Virus record (IMG/VR): IMGVR_UViG_3300042345_000884
Location: 1-64,000 of that record
DNA: 64,000 bases
Source: a virus
Direction: 5' to 3' (one strand)
Position numbers and translations under genes: made by a program. Of this stretch, positions 33,721 to 41,965 are shown piece by piece. Under the pieces are notes generated by a model. That model saw only the letters and a program-made list of their open reading frames with translations, searched no databases and was not told the origin of the DNA. Every line of letters starts with the position of its first letter. Position 1 is the first letter of the stretch.

Positions 33721-34762
33721 CGATAAAATGCCTATTTCTCCGATCTTTAATCCGTTGGGAGATGATGCGACTGGAACTCGATCTATCTGGTTTGGTAATA
33801 CTACTAACCTAATGCAATTAAATGACGTTCGTTATACTTGGGCGGTAGGTTTATATCAACAGATGCGCGAGAATTTCTGGATACCGCAAAAAATAGACGT
33901 CACTCAAGACGTAACTGATTATAACAACTTAACCTTAGATGAAAGACGTGCTTATGATGGTATTTTGTCTTATTTAACTTTTCTTGATTCTGTCCAGACC
34001 TGTAACATCCCCCACCTAAAATCTTGTGTGACAGCCCCAGAGATTAGCCTTTGTATGGGAGAACAAATCTCTCAAGAGGCAATGCACAATCAAAGCTATC
34101 AATACTTAATTGAAACGATTATTCCCTCGGATCGGAGAAGTCAAGTTTATGACTTTTGGCGTACTGATAGAGTTCTTAAGGATCGTTGTGAATTTATTGC
34201 TAATCTCTACCAAGAATACATCGATAAACAAACAACTAAAAGCTATTTTATCGCCCTTCTTGCTGATTATTTGCTAGAAAGCTTGTATTTCTATAACGGC
34301 TTTATCTTCTTCTATAATCTTGCTTCTCGACAATTAATGCCTGGTTCTGCCGATATTTTTAGGATGATTAATCGAGACGAATTAAGCCACGTCAGATTAT
34401 ATCAAAAGTTAATCGTTGAGGCGATGAATATCTTCTCTTATAGCAAACAAGAAATAGAAGATTTATTTTATTGTGCGGTTGAACAAGAAATTAAATGGAC
34501 TAATCATATTGTCGGTAATCAAATATTAGGAATTACCGAAGATAGCACTGATCAATACACAAAATATCTAGCCAATATTCGATTAAGGGCGATTGGCTTA
34601 AATCCGATTTTTACCGACGATAAATACAAAAAATCTCCTTATTCGCATCTAGAAAAATTCTCTGATACTCAAGGGGAAGGTCATACTAAATCAAACTTTT
34701 TTGAAGCAACTGTCACCAGTTATGTTATGTCTTCTGGCTTAACTGGATGGGATGACATTTAA
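33701..34762 (+). CDS. nrdB: ribonucleotide reductase class Ia, beta subunit
   Basis: A 353-residue di-iron protein. Iron ligands are an Asp in FLDSVQ, Glu and His in QEAMHNQSYQY, a Glu in LLESLYFYNG and Glu/His in DELSHVRLY. The radical tyrosine sits four residues after the first His, as in class Ia proteins. It generates and stores the radical used by NrdA. A terminator follows. Confidence 0.93.
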   Translation: MTSANLNDKMPISPIFNPLGDDATGTRSIWFGNTTNLMQLNDVRYTWAVGLYQQMRENFWIPQKIDVTQDVTDYNNLTLDERRAYDGILSYLTFLDSVQTCNIPHLKSCVTAPEISLCMGEQISQEAMHNQSYQYLIETIIPSDRRSQVYDFWRTDRVLKDRCEFIANLYQEYIDKQTTKSYFIALLADYLLESLYFYNGFIFFYNLASRQLMPGSADIFRMINRDELSHVRLYQKLIVEAMNIFSYSKQEIEDLFYCAVEQEIKWTNHIVGNQILGITEDSTDQYTKYLANIRLRAIGLNPIFTDDKYKKSPYSHLEKFSDTQGEGHTKSNFFEATVTSYVMSSGLTGWDDI

Positions 34763-34801
34763 TTTAATTGCTTAATCTTTGAAATTTTTGGCATCTTAAT
34801 A

Positions 34802-34827
34802 AGTGGCAAAATTTTACCACTCTTTTA
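34802..34827 (+). terminator. terminator after nrdB
   Basis: A near-palindrome AGTGGCAAAA/TTTTACCACT followed by TCTTTTAT. It also separates the forward reductase operon from the convergent tail-fibre operon. Confidence 0.7.
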
Positions 34828-34841
34828 TCAAAATACGATAA

Positions 34842-35009
34842 TTAACGATAAAGTCCGTTTATTTTCACTAATGGTATTTTTTGCTGGTAAATTTCATCAA
34901 TTTTAATCCAAAGCATTCCTTTAATATAAATTCCATTAGCAACCTTAATCCAAACTTCTGCAGGAATAGGTAAAGGAATTAAAGGAACTCTTGGACGTAA
35001 AAAACCCAC
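34842..35009 (-). CDS. small tail-fibre-operon protein (GTG start)
   Basis: A 55-residue frame starting at GTG 35009 behind a strong GGAG site. It reads PRVPLIPLPIPAEVW, then VANGIYIKGMLWIKIDEIY. It is the last gene of the minus-strand structural operon and may be a capping or accessory peptide. No family is recognised. Confidence 0.5.
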   Translation of the reverse strand: MGFLRPRVPLIPLPIPAEVWIKVANGIYIKGMLWIKIDEIYQQKIPLVKINGLYR

Positions 35010-35010
35010 T

Positions 35011-35826
35011 TTAATCTCCTATGAATGGCGGTCGGTTGGCGAATGGGTGAGAAGCAAACAGAAGGTCTTGATAGCCAAACTTCCACGCACCCCAACCAAG
35101 AATAAGATCATCTTCGTAATCACTCAACATTCGCTGGAAGTGCAAGACAGCAAAGCATTTACACATTATATTCGGCGATAAATAATTTAAAATGCCAAGA
35201 AAACCTACTGTCGTGGCTGAGGCAAGGAACCTGCCACAGGCGATAGATTCCCGGACGGTTGCTGGTCGGTAGTCTGAGAGGTAGGTATCAATAAATGAAG
35301 AAGATAAATAACTGTTTTTACGTTGAGACATAATCACCCTTCTATTATCAAGCGATGTTTGTGTCGACAACAAACGAGATCGCCAACCTCCATCAAATAG
35401 GCCAATAGCAAAATCTGGGATAATATTCGCTGCCAAGAGAACGGAGTTTTCTAGACTATATTGACTGAGATTGAACATATACTGGCCAAGAGCGGTAGCA
35501 CCGAAAAAGTAAGCACTAAATCCAGACGCAGGCTGTAACGAGTATGAGATTCCTAACGGGTAGCCTAAAGCTTGAGCGTTATCTTTGTGAAAACAGGGTA
35601 ATCCGTTTTGCGGGAAAATGAATTGCTTTGTTGATGCTATTCCTCCTCGGCTAAAGGAAGATCCTAAACTTCCTAAATTTAGAATTGTTACAAAACCAGA
35701 GCTATCTAATACGTTATTTGCGAGCGCATCAACGTATAATTCTGGATGCAATAGATCAGGGGTCCACAACCGCCCTTGTAATCGGGCTTCATCGTATATC
35801 CAATTTAATCCTACTCCTCTAGGCAT
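35011..35826 (-). CDS. tail fibre protein with lectin-like domain
   Basis: A 271-residue protein. LWTPDLLHPELYVDA followed by ILNLGSLGSSF is the opening typical of concanavalin-like/LamG domains in phage fibres. The rest is beta-rich with a few basic loops. It probably contacts host surface glycans. It starts with a one-base overlap with the upstream gene (35826). Confidence 0.6.
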   Translation of the reverse strand: MPRGVGLNWIYDEARLQGRLWTPDLLHPELYVDALANNVLDSSGFVTILNLGSLGSSFSRGGIASTKQFIFPQNGLPCFHKDNAQALGYPLGISYSLQPASGFSAYFFGATALGQYMFNLSQYSLENSVLLAANIIPDFAIGLFDGGWRSRLLSTQTSLDNRRVIMSQRKNSYLSSSFIDTYLSDYRPATVRESIACGRFLASATTVGFLGILNYLSPNIMCKCFAVLHFQRMLSDYEDDLILGWGAWKFGYQDLLFASHPFANRPPFIGD

Positions 35827-36236
35827 TAATTAACCTCTTCATTCCATCTAAAACTTACTAAAGTATTGCCACTAGAGGGTATAGTAGCTCCCAGATTATT
35901 AGTAATATAAAGCCCCCAAGTTGATGCGTAAGGAATGCGAATCGAAGCCGCTAAATTTACTTGCCGAGAACCCGTCCCTGTCAACGCAGGGAGTTGAATT
36001 TCGCTGTTATTTTCAGCGTAAAAACTTCCCCTTTTTCTTCTTAGAATTATTGAGATCGAGCCGGTGCTACTAGGGGTCATATTTCCAGATTGAAACCACA
36101 GCCCTAGATAAAAATTCTTATTGGTTGTATTTTCAATATCTCCTATAAAAACAGTAGTTTCTGTAACCACACCATTTAAAGGGGTCGCTAAATTAGCAGA
36201 TTCTGCACTTAAAGCCGACCAAGTTGCAACTGCCAT
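35826..36236 (-). CDS. putative tail/baseplate protein
   Basis: A 136-residue, strand-rich protein (TVFIGDIENTTNKNFYLGLWFQSG, ASTWGLYITNN). The texture is that of a beta-sandwich fibre or receptor-binding module. It overlaps both neighbours by one base, so it is part of one tightly coupled operon. Confidence 0.55.
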   Translation of the reverse strand: MAVATWSALSAESANLATPLNGVVTETTVFIGDIENTTNKNFYLGLWFQSGNMTPSSTGSISIILRRKRGSFYAENNSEIQLPALTGTGSRQVNLAASIRIPYASTWGLYITNNLGATIPSSGNTLVSFRWNEEVN

Positions 36237-36730
36237 TAAGAGATACCCCCTCTCGATATTCCAATTATTCTAGGATTAATTTCCACGCCATTTAATTGCG
36301 CCCAACTTTTTCCTAAAACTTGTTTTTCTTCTAATACAATTAAAGATTCTAACCGTGTTTTAGTTGGTGCTGAAATTAAATCGGCTTGAAATAAACTAGC
36401 TACTATTTGCTGAAAAGTTGCCAAGTATTCTGATTGATTAAGATCTAAGGCTTCCAATTCACTTAAGACAGCATTAACACTGTAACAAATATTCTTAATC
36501 GATTTATTTTCTCCATTAGAAATGTAATCAACTATATTAAATAATTCTTGAGCAAGAATTAATATAGTTTTAATTTCTCTAATTTGCACAGGTTTGTACT
36601 CACTTTGCAGAATTACAATCGGCTCATTTAACTTATCAGAAATAGCCCAATCGGGAACACTTTCGATAGTTCCCTCAAATTGATCTTTTAACTCGTTGGC
36701 AACTTGATTGATTTTGTCTAGTAATTCCAT
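36236..36730 (-). CDS. hypothetical tail-operon protein
   Basis: A 164-residue, mostly helical protein, unlike its beta-rich neighbours, which suggests an assembly chaperone or trimerising part for the fibre genes. No family is recognised. Confidence 0.5.
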   Translation of the reverse strand: MELLDKINQVANELKDQFEGTIESVPDWAISDKLNEPIVILQSEYKPVQIREIKTILILAQELFNIVDYISNGENKSIKNICYSVNAVLSELEALDLNQSEYLATFQQIVASLFQADLISAPTKTRLESLIVLEEKQVLGKSWAQLNGVEINPRIIGISRGGIS

Positions 36731-36734
36731 AGTT

Positions 36735-36959
36735 TTAAGTTACTTGGATGTAAATGCTACCTTCTGGGTTTCCATCGTTATTGTTAGGAGGCGATGTTCC
36801 GTATGTAATGGTAGTTTGGTTTATAGGATAAGCCGCGCTTCCCGTAGCATCAGCGACATAAATCATGATTCCAGTGCCTACTCTAACAAAATAAACAGCA
36901 TTAGGCGTTAGGGTAGGGGGGAGGACTCCTAATACTTTTTCAGGGCGAAAAACTACCAT
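36735..36959 (-). CDS. small fibre-related protein
   Basis: A 74-residue protein from the ATG overlapping the end of the upstream gene. VVFRPEKVLGVLPP and AVYFVRVGTGIMIYVAD parallel TTFKPSKLTAVPS and AVFFVAPQDKPNYIEIYVSN in the 36953 product, so the two share a duplicated N-terminal module. Confidence 0.55.
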   Translation of the reverse strand: MVVFRPEKVLGVLPPTLTPNAVYFVRVGTGIMIYVADATGSAAYPINQTTITYGTSPPNNNDGNPEGSIYIQVT

Positions 36960-37528
36960 GCAATTGTTCCCTCCCATTCAATTTTAGGCAAGCTATTATT
37001 ATAGGTAAAAAGTCCATCAGTATTTTCTCCTATTTTATCAAGCTGAGTTTTATTGGTGTGAGTGTGGCTATTGGACACCGCCGTATCAATAGCAGTAGGA
37101 GAGCTAGTAGGCCTTCCCTGAATATTAGCCCATTGTGAAATCAAATCAAGCGATTCAGCTTCGTTTAATTTAATCCAAGAAGTCGTAGAAACTCTATAGA
37201 GGTAAGTAGCCGCGCCGCTTGTCACAGTGGAATCGCCAGTCGCGTCCAGAACCAATACCTGAGTGTTTTTGGTCAGCACTAAAGCATTTCTTGCTGCTAT
37301 ATCAGCTACAATCGGCATTTCACCAGCTAATCCAGAAATTGAAGCATCGATTAATGCCTGAATATCTACATCTGTCAATAGTCGCTTTAGAGCAGTCCCA
37401 GAAGTATTGCTTACATATATTTCAATATAGTTCGGCTTGTCTTGAGGCGCAACAAAAAACACAGCGTTACCCTCGCAGGGTAGCGATGGGACTGCAGTTA
37501 ATTTAGAGGGCTTAAAAGTTGTGCTCAT
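36953..37528 (-). CDS. tail fibre protein
   Basis: A 191-residue protein. The end contains WANIQGRPTSSPTAID and SHTHTNKTQLDKIGE, phrases common in phage tail fibres. The N-terminal module is shared with the 36735 product. It probably forms a trimeric shaft segment. Confidence 0.65.
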   Translation of the reverse strand: MSTTFKPSKLTAVPSLPCEGNAVFFVAPQDKPNYIEIYVSNTSGTALKRLLTDVDIQALIDASISGLAGEMPIVADIAARNALVLTKNTQVLVLDATGDSTVTSGAATYLYRVSTTSWIKLNEAESLDLISQWANIQGRPTSSPTAIDTAVSNSHTHTNKTQLDKIGENTDGLFTYNNSLPKIEWEGTIAW

Positions 37529-37532
37529 ATTT

Positions 37533-37892
37533 TTACCAGTCTGTAATTATCCATTGCGTGTTTTCTAGGCTATTAAGCCAATCTTGCTCCGTGCCAGTGA
37601 ATCCATTATCAATAGCCACTTGATAAGCTGATTTACCTTCACTGCCACGAATATCAATTGCATTAGCAATTAAAGAAACTAATCCAGAAGCTCCGATATA
37701 CCCTCCGATATCGGGGGGTAAACCAGAACCTCCTACCCAGCCAGATACTTGCAATACCCGACGATTGCCATCAGAAATTAAAGAAAGAATAGGAGACCAG
37801 CCAGCATTCCCTAAAGTAGCTGAAAGAATTATCTTTTGAGAACTACCTGTTATTTCTGCTATCGCACCAGAGGATTGAACAATGACTGCCAT
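37533..37892 (-). CDS. tail fibre attachment protein
   Basis: A 119-residue protein. The C-terminal GKSAYQVAIDNGFTGTEQDW is a widely shared phage fibre motif. The N-terminus is beta-rich and Gly-rich. It lies between the base and shaft genes of the operon. Confidence 0.65.
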   Translation of the reverse strand: MAVIVQSSGAIAEITGSSQKIILSATLGNAGWSPILSLISDGNRRVLQVSGWVGGSGLPPDIGGYIGASGLVSLIANAIDIRGSEGKSAYQVAIDNGFTGTEQDWLNSLENTQWIITDW

Positions 37893-38350
37893 CAGACTTG
37901 CCCCCTCACTACTACAGGAGTTAAATCAAGGGCTAAAGGTTGAACTATCAATTTAGTAGCAATTGATTTAGAAGCCTCTAAATCAGCTTGCCAGTAATCC
38001 CTACCAGCTTTCGGTTGTTCAATTTCTTTAAAAGCAATAGGGGTAACTTCCATCTCAGCAGTAATATTACTATCGATAATTAGCTTAAAATAAGTGTAAT
38101 TTTCATATTCAGTTCCCTCTACCGTAAAATCTCCAAACTGCAATCCCTCGATCCGACCAGTAGCTATTCTAGCCTCGCCTGATTGCTTGGCAATATAAAA
38201 ATTAATGTTCCATCCTGTAAAATCTCCTTGAATAAAAAACTCCTCATCCCAAGTCGTTCCCTGCTTAACCTCGATAACAGTTTCACTGGCAATCGTAGGA
38301 TACGACTGCCCTATTAAATAGAGATTACCTGTAAGGACTTTTTGAGACAT
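37892..38350 (-). CDS. fibre base / upper-baseplate-like protein
   Basis: A 152-residue, beta-rich protein. The core (VIEVKQGTTWDEEFFIQGDF, WNINFYIAKQSG) resembles N-terminal domains of baseplate upper or receptor-binding proteins that dock fibres to the tail. It is the first gene of the minus-strand operon, so the promoter should lie in 38351-38480. Confidence 0.55.
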   Translation of the reverse strand: MSQKVLTGNLYLIGQSYPTIASETVIEVKQGTTWDEEFFIQGDFTGWNINFYIAKQSGEARIATGRIEGLQFGDFTVEGTEYENYTYFKLIIDSNITAEMEVTPIAFKEIEQPKAGRDYWQADLEASKSIATKLIVQPLALDLTPVVVRGQV

Positions 38351-38432
38351 TAACGAGATTGTACTGTTTATTGTATTATATATTGAATTTTCTTTTTTGA
38401 GATATACTTAAAAGGAAAACATATTTACACCG

Positions 38433-38472
38433 CCGCGCTCTTTTATACCGCACCCGGGAGCGCGGTTATTTT
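38433..38472 (+). terminator. strong plus-strand terminator-like hairpin
   Basis: CCGCGCTC/GAGCGCGG stem (38433-38440/38458-38465), then a T-run. No forward gene ends nearby, so it would shield the minus-strand fibre operon from antisense transcription. Confidence 0.6.
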
Positions 38473-38599
38473 TTTGCCTTGACAATTCTATTAGGACTGT
38501 GAGAAAATTCTTAAAAAGATTGACTTGGACTACCGCTTTACGAGGGAGCGTTTTTTTTTATCTATCCGTATTACATATATTACAAATACTACAGAGCGA

Positions 38600-39300
38600 T
38601 TGTTAGATTGTAGATAGATTGTAGATAACCCTATCTACAATCGAAACCTTTACCCTATAAAGGTTCTAGACTTTGTTGATATTGTCAATGCCTTACAGAG
38701 GAAAAAAGAAAATAGAGTAAAAGATGTACGGCAAGGTCAGCAATAAAAGTGATTAAACGCAAAACTGACTCTATTGACAAAATGCCGTATTTTTGGCTAA
38801 TCAGGGAATTTTAGAGGTGAAAAGTGATTCATCGCTAATTTGTTCTTTTTGTGTTTGATTGTAAATAGGCTTATCTACAATTGAAAGCCTTACCCTGATT
38901 AGATTTTAGACTTTGTAGATATTGTCGATGTCTTATAGGGAGGAGAGAAAGATAAAGAAACCAAACAAGGTTAGCAATAAAAAGAAACAGTCTCAACAGT
39001 AAAGCAAAAAACACACACGGGGTAATCATTAACAATATCTACAAAGAAGTAAAAAAAGGATGAAAGTATTGATATATATAGCTTTCATCTTTTCTGTCTT
39101 TGTAAATACCCTTATTTACAATCTATTTACAAACTAACAATCTAATTAATCGAAGTCAGCAATAAGAACACAAAAAAACCCGACACGGGGATAAGGCTAA
39201 CAATATAAACAAAGTCTGAAATCTATATATATCAAGGATTCCATTGTTAATATTTCTATCTACAATCTATCTACAATCTATTTACAGACTAACAAACTAG
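38600..39300. repeat. origin-like complex repeat region, left copy
   Basis: Two or three degenerate units share the phrases TTGTAGATA, TATCTACAATCGAAA, GACTTTGTAGATATTGTCGA, AAGGTTAGCAATAAAA and CTATATATATCAA. The same phrases occur in reverse orientation at 51442-51880. Perfect short inverted pairs such as ATTGTAGAT/ATCTACAAT are abundant. Confidence 0.75.
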
Positions 39301-39302
39301 CC

Positions 39303-39381
39303 AAGCTCCGAACATTACCCACTAAGCTCCGAACATTAGGCTGTTAAGCTCCGAACATTACCCACTAAGCTCCGAACATTA
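39303..39381 (+). repeat. four 15-bp iterons with two-helical-turn spacing
   Basis: AAGCTCCGAACATTA occurs exactly at 39303, 39324, 39346 and 39367, that is 21, 22 and 21 bases apart. Binding sites for one protein on one face of the helix are implied, as in plasmid and phage origins or partition sites. Confidence 0.9.
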
Positions 39382-39390
39382 GATAATAAA

Positions 39391-39414
39391 AACCCCTGTA
39401 GTCCCTACAGGGGG
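39391..39414 (-). terminator. terminator of the minus-strand BRO-type gene
   Basis: Stem ACCCCTGTAG/CTACAGGGGG with a 3-base loop. On the minus strand a T-run follows. It lies 64 bases past the 39478 stop. Confidence 0.75.
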
Positions 39415-39477
39415 TTAGTTGTATCAGTTATGCAACAGTTATCGCTTTTATCTTAGCAGTAAACAAATGCTTTTCAC

Positions 39478-40002
39478 CTAATATCCCCCCATTAACTCGA
39501 TTTGTTCTTCTAGGGTAGAGTTCTCGCTCTCAAGCTTTTTGATTTGCTCTTTTAAGTCAAGTATCTCGTCAATATAGTCAACTTCTTTGTAGTCCAATTT
39601 TTCGATTTTGGCAGTTAATTCAGCAATTTGGCTATCAAGTCGCTTGTTAGTCTCAATTGCCTCACTTTTGACCTGAAAACCCGCTAATGTGTGAAGGAAT
39701 AAGCGAACGCCCAACTGCATTACTTTTAGGGCTAGTTCGTGATTGTCTTTAATTAGCCACTGGCAGATTAAATTTTCTGGTATCAATGCAACGGTTCGTA
39801 ACCCACTTGCTGTCTCGATTTGAGCCTGTTCAAGACCTTTTTCACGCAAACCACTCATAGTCAAACGGCGAGAAACAGTCGAAGGTATTTTCCCTGACAT
39901 CCGGGCATATCCACTAATTGAGGCAAAGCTCTCACCGGTCTGGGTATCGATGATTAACTCGATACCATCGTGATCAAAACGTTGTAAACTAGAAACAGCC
40001 AT
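39478..40002 (-). CDS. BRO-like regulatory protein (left member of inverted pair)
   Basis: A 174-residue protein. GIELIIDTQTGESFASISGYARMSG then TVSRRLTMSGL resembles a DNA-binding domain of plasmid/phage regulators. The C-terminal 60 residues form a coiled coil (IAELTAKIEKL, ILDLKEQIKKL). Its leader is nearly the same as that of the BRO-N gene at 50660, and both genes point toward copies of the same repeat region. GGAGT precedes the ATG. Antirepressor or replication-control roles are possible. Confidence 0.55.
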   Translation of the reverse strand: MAVSSLQRFDHDGIELIIDTQTGESFASISGYARMSGKIPSTVSRRLTMSGLREKGLEQAQIETASGLRTVALIPENLICQWLIKDNHELALKVMQLGVRLFLHTLAGFQVKSEAIETNKRLDSQIAELTAKIEKLDYKEVDYIDEILDLKEQIKKLESENSTLEEQIELMGGY

Positions 40003-40032
40003 AATGACTCCTGATTAGTCTTATTGGTTAGT

Positions 40033-40089
40033 CCCCCGTTAACGCGGGGGCATACCAATATTATACCGTATTTAAAATATGCCTGACAA
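40033..40089 (-). promoter_or_regulatory. promoter and hairpin leader, left copy
   Basis: On the minus strand TTGTCA (40084-40089), an 18-bp spacer and TATAAT (40060-40065) form a good promoter. Next comes TATG, a CCCCCG/CGGGGG hairpin (40033-40050) and ACTAACC. The leader of the 50660 gene has the same order with CCCCTG/CAGGGG. The changed base pair is compensated, which supports a real RNA structure. Confidence 0.75.
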
Positions 40090-40318
40090 ATTTGACCGAT
40101 GTGGTGGGTATTCAGCAAAAATTGACCGATTACCAGGTATTCCTCCTGATTTCAAGTCGAATGTCGTCAAACCACCACAATCCAGGGTTATTGTTTTACT
40201 GAAAACCGGAGAAGTCACAGGAATTCCCGATGATCAGCTAGAGTCTTTCCTTGAGGAAAACCAAGATTTAATTCAAGATCGACAATCACCCAGAAAAAGA
40301 CCGATTAGAAAACTTTAA
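40079..40318 (+). CDS. hypothetical protein
   Basis: A 79-residue basic protein. RVIVLLKTGEVTGIPDDQLESFLEEN may form a strand-helix unit. The start overlaps the -35 box of the divergent promoter, so the two genes may interfere. No family is recognised. Confidence 0.5.
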   Translation: MPDKFDRCGGYSAKIDRLPGIPPDFKSNVVKPPQSRVIVLLKTGEVTGIPDDQLESFLEENQDLIQDRQSPRKRPIRKL

Positions 40319-40322
40319 AGCA

Positions 40323-40616
40323 ATGACAAACACAGAAATCCTTGTTTTGCGGACTCTTTACAATAAAGAATTGTCGGGATTACAGACAATTCAATCTATA
40401 GCTGATATTAAAGGTAAAAGCCTTGATATTGGCTCATTTTACCCTGTATTCCAAAAGCTAGAGGAAAAAGAACTTATTAAATCCCGATGGGGAACTGAAC
40501 GATCTAGCGATAGAGGCGGTGCTAGAAAAAGATACTATCGGCTCACCCGATCAGGAGAAAAAGCCCTTGCTGATATACAAGGATTTAATAATTCTCTTAA
40601 CTGGGATTTTGTTTAA
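40323..40616 (+). CDS. PadR-like winged-helix regulator
   Basis: A 97-residue protein. SLDIGSFYPVFQKLEEKELI and KRYYRLTRSGEKAL give the recognition helix and wing of PadR-type repressors. It has no large effector domain. It lies 4 bases after the previous gene. Confidence 0.7.
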   Translation: MTNTEILVLRTLYNKELSGLQTIQSIADIKGKSLDIGSFYPVFQKLEEKELIKSRWGTERSSDRGGARKRYYRLTRSGEKALADIQGFNNSLNWDFV

Positions 40617-40620
40617 TCAG

Positions 40621-40691
40621 TGTCGGGGATGGGAATTGAACCCACTGTTTCAAGCTTATGAGACTTGCGTGAACCGTTTTACTCCCCCGGC
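40621..40691 (-). tRNA. tRNA with CAT anticodon (Met or Ile2)
   Basis: On the minus strand the acceptor GCCGGGG pairs with CCCCGAC except for one C-A mismatch. The anticodon arm CAAGT-CTCATAA-GCTTG has T33 and anticodon CAT. The T-arm GTGGG-TTCAATT-CCCAT has a perfect T-loop. The D-arm is weak (one mismatch). CCA is not encoded. The 71-base length is short but normal. Met and lysidine-modified Ile cannot be told apart by sequence. Confidence 0.75.
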
Positions 40692-40711
40692 TTTATTATT
40701 GTATCACACTT

Positions 40712-40915
40712 TCAATCAATGCGATAAACAATTTCGTTAGGCTGTACTTCATACCTATCACAGATTGCCTGTAAAACTGCTATAGAAGGAAGCTGATCAG
40801 GATTTTGGGACAGTTTGTACCCCGTGGACATTGCGATGCCTGTTTGTTGAATGAATTTATAGACTGTGATCCCTCTTTCTTCCGTAAATTCCTTGACTCT
40901 GTTTTTTAGTACCAT
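40712..40915 (-). CDS. small XRE-type DNA-binding protein
   Basis: A 67-residue Cro/C1-type protein: RVKEFTEERGITVYKFIQQTG, then STGYKLSQNP as recognition helix and CDRYEVQPNEIV as the closing helix. Likely a Cro-like repressor acting on the divergent promoter at 40968. Confidence 0.8.
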   Translation of the reverse strand: MVLKNRVKEFTEERGITVYKFIQQTGIAMSTGYKLSQNPDQLPSIAVLQAICDRYEVQPNEIVYRID

Positions 40916-40967
40916 TGTATTAGTTTTGTGTCTCTACAATTTATTATAACTTTTTTTAGAATAATGC

Positions 40968-40997
40968 TTGACAATATTACTGACTTCGCGGTAATAT
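40968..40997 (+). promoter_or_regulatory. promoter (TTGACA-18-TAATAT)
   Basis: A good promoter between the XRE gene and the 41078 gene. The spacer contains TATTACTGACTTCGCGGTAATA, whose ends TATTAC/GTAATA are an inverted repeat, so an operator could overlap it. Confidence 0.65.
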
Positions 40998-41077
40998 ACA
41001 GATATAGAGAAAGACGACCACCTCCAACTGCAAATTAGTGTGATCGCCTTTCCGTCAACCCTTATCAGGTCTAAGCC

Positions 41078-41524
41078 ATGATATCATCTAATTCTGCTTC
41101 TGTCAAAATCCCCATTATGTCCGGCAATTTTACTATGGTTGCCAAAGATCAAAAACATCGCGTATCCCTTGAAGTGTGGGGAAAAGGTCAGGTAACAACC
41201 CTCCGAGTCACTTGCCAGCAGACTGGTAAAGAATGGTGGTTTGATGCACTCAACGGTAAATTGTGGCGCGGATTCGATCCTGATAAAAAAATCCCCAACT
41301 GCGAATTACCCGCAATCGAATTTATTACACCTGCGCGTCCTGCTCCTTCTCAATTACCTATTTCTTCTCGTAAATACGAAGATTGGGTAATGGTGGGCGG
41401 ATGCCCATATCTGGTTCCTTCAAACGAACCCGACGACGATTTTATCTATGACGATGACGAACCGTCGGATTTAAGTCGGTACAGTGAGCCAGCAACCGAC
41501 CCGATGACATGGCAAGAGTTTTAA
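41078..41524 (+). CDS. hypothetical protein with acidic tail
   Basis: A 148-residue protein. A beta-rich N-terminal domain (RVSLEVWGKGQVTTLRVTC, EWWFDALNGKLWRGFD) is followed by an Asp/Glu-rich, probably disordered C-terminus. No family is recognised. Confidence 0.6.
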   Translation: MISSNSASVKIPIMSGNFTMVAKDQKHRVSLEVWGKGQVTTLRVTCQQTGKEWWFDALNGKLWRGFDPDKKIPNCELPAIEFITPARPAPSQLPISSRKYEDWVMVGGCPYLVPSNEPDDDFIYDDDEPSDLSRYSEPATDPMTWQEF

Positions 41525-41525
41525 A

Positions 41526-41557
41526 GTTATCAGTTATCAGTTGTCAGTTATCAGTTA
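41526..41557 (+). repeat. heptamer tandem repeat (CAGTTAT type)
   Basis: Four degenerate units between the 41078 and 41582 genes. Other copies lie near 42353, 42655, 43032, 49427, 50079, 52662, 54011, 55437, 56038 and 56354, nearly always just upstream of a ribosome site. Confidence 0.8.
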
Positions 41558-41581
41558 GGCCGCTTTTCTAAAAGGAGAAAA

Positions 41582-41773
41582 ATGAACACTCGAATTGTCA
41601 CAATTACGAAGGTTTCCAAAAATAGTATCACCCATAATGAAGGCTTGTCTGCTAGTCCGAAATGGTTCCCCGGCGCAAAGGTAGGACAGCAGTGGCGTCT
41701 TACAACAGATGATGATGGCATGTATCCGCTAGGTGAAATCAAAGAAGCCGTGCTAATCAAGGAAGCGGACTAA
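41582..41773 (+). CDS. small hypothetical protein
   Basis: A 63-residue beta-rich protein with AAAAGGAG before the ATG. VTITKVSKNSITHNEG then VGQQWRL suggest a small barrel. Unknown family. Confidence 0.55.
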   Translation: MNTRIVTITKVSKNSITHNEGLSASPKWFPGAKVGQQWRLTTDDDGMYPLGEIKEAVLIKEAD

Positions 41774-41851
41774 CAAAGCGTGGAGCGGACGGGTGAAACT
41801 TTTCCCGTTATATCGGTTTTATCTGTCCGCCGCTCACGCAAGCCGTTATCA

Positions 41852-41913
41852 GTACAAACGTTTAGAAATAATTCTCCCAAATACTTGACTTTATTGGGAG
41901 AATATCGTAAGAT
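41852..41913 (+). promoter_or_regulatory. operator-promoter cassette, copy 1
   Basis: GTACAAACGTT (41852), inverted-repeat arms ATTCTCCCAA (41871-41880) and TTGGGAGAAT (41894-41903), -35 TTGACT (41885-41890) between the arms, and -10 TAAGAT (41908-41913) 17 bp on. It drives the 41966 gene. Confidence 0.85.
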
Positions 41914-41932
41914 GAGTCTAGACAAGTAAAAC

Positions 41933-41959
41933 AAGGAGATTAAGGAGATTAAGGAGATT
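41933..41959 (+). promoter_or_regulatory. three tandem Shine-Dalgarno sequences
   Basis: The 9-bp unit AAGGAGATT is repeated exactly three times (41933, 41942, 41951), then AAGGTA directly before the ATG at 41966. Each unit contains a full AGGAG site. It may act as ribosome stand-by sites or be a slippage-prone expression tuner. Confidence 0.85.
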
Positions 41960-41965
41960 AAGGTA

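Larger units (their letters stand above)
38351..39477. other. long non-coding, repeat-rich region
   Basis: About 1.1 kb without a convincing gene on either strand. It holds two terminator-like hairpins (38433-38472 and about 38537-38560), a TTGACA box at 38479, long direct repeats (38600-39300), four iterons (39303-39381) and a minus-strand terminator (39391-39414). The gene gap, A+T richness and repeats favour an origin or packaging/partition site. Confidence 0.7.

Noticed and set aside
38479-38560. Small RNA between a TTGACA box and a T-run hairpin
   Set aside because: A -35 box and a weak hairpin with a long T-run are present, but no acceptable -10 box lies at the right distance, so it is not listed as a gene.
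38600-39300. CRISPR array
   Set aside because: Repeats are degenerate, of unequal length and spacing, and contain internal inverted pairs; there are no constant repeats with unique spacers. The iterons at 39303 have only 6-7-base separators.
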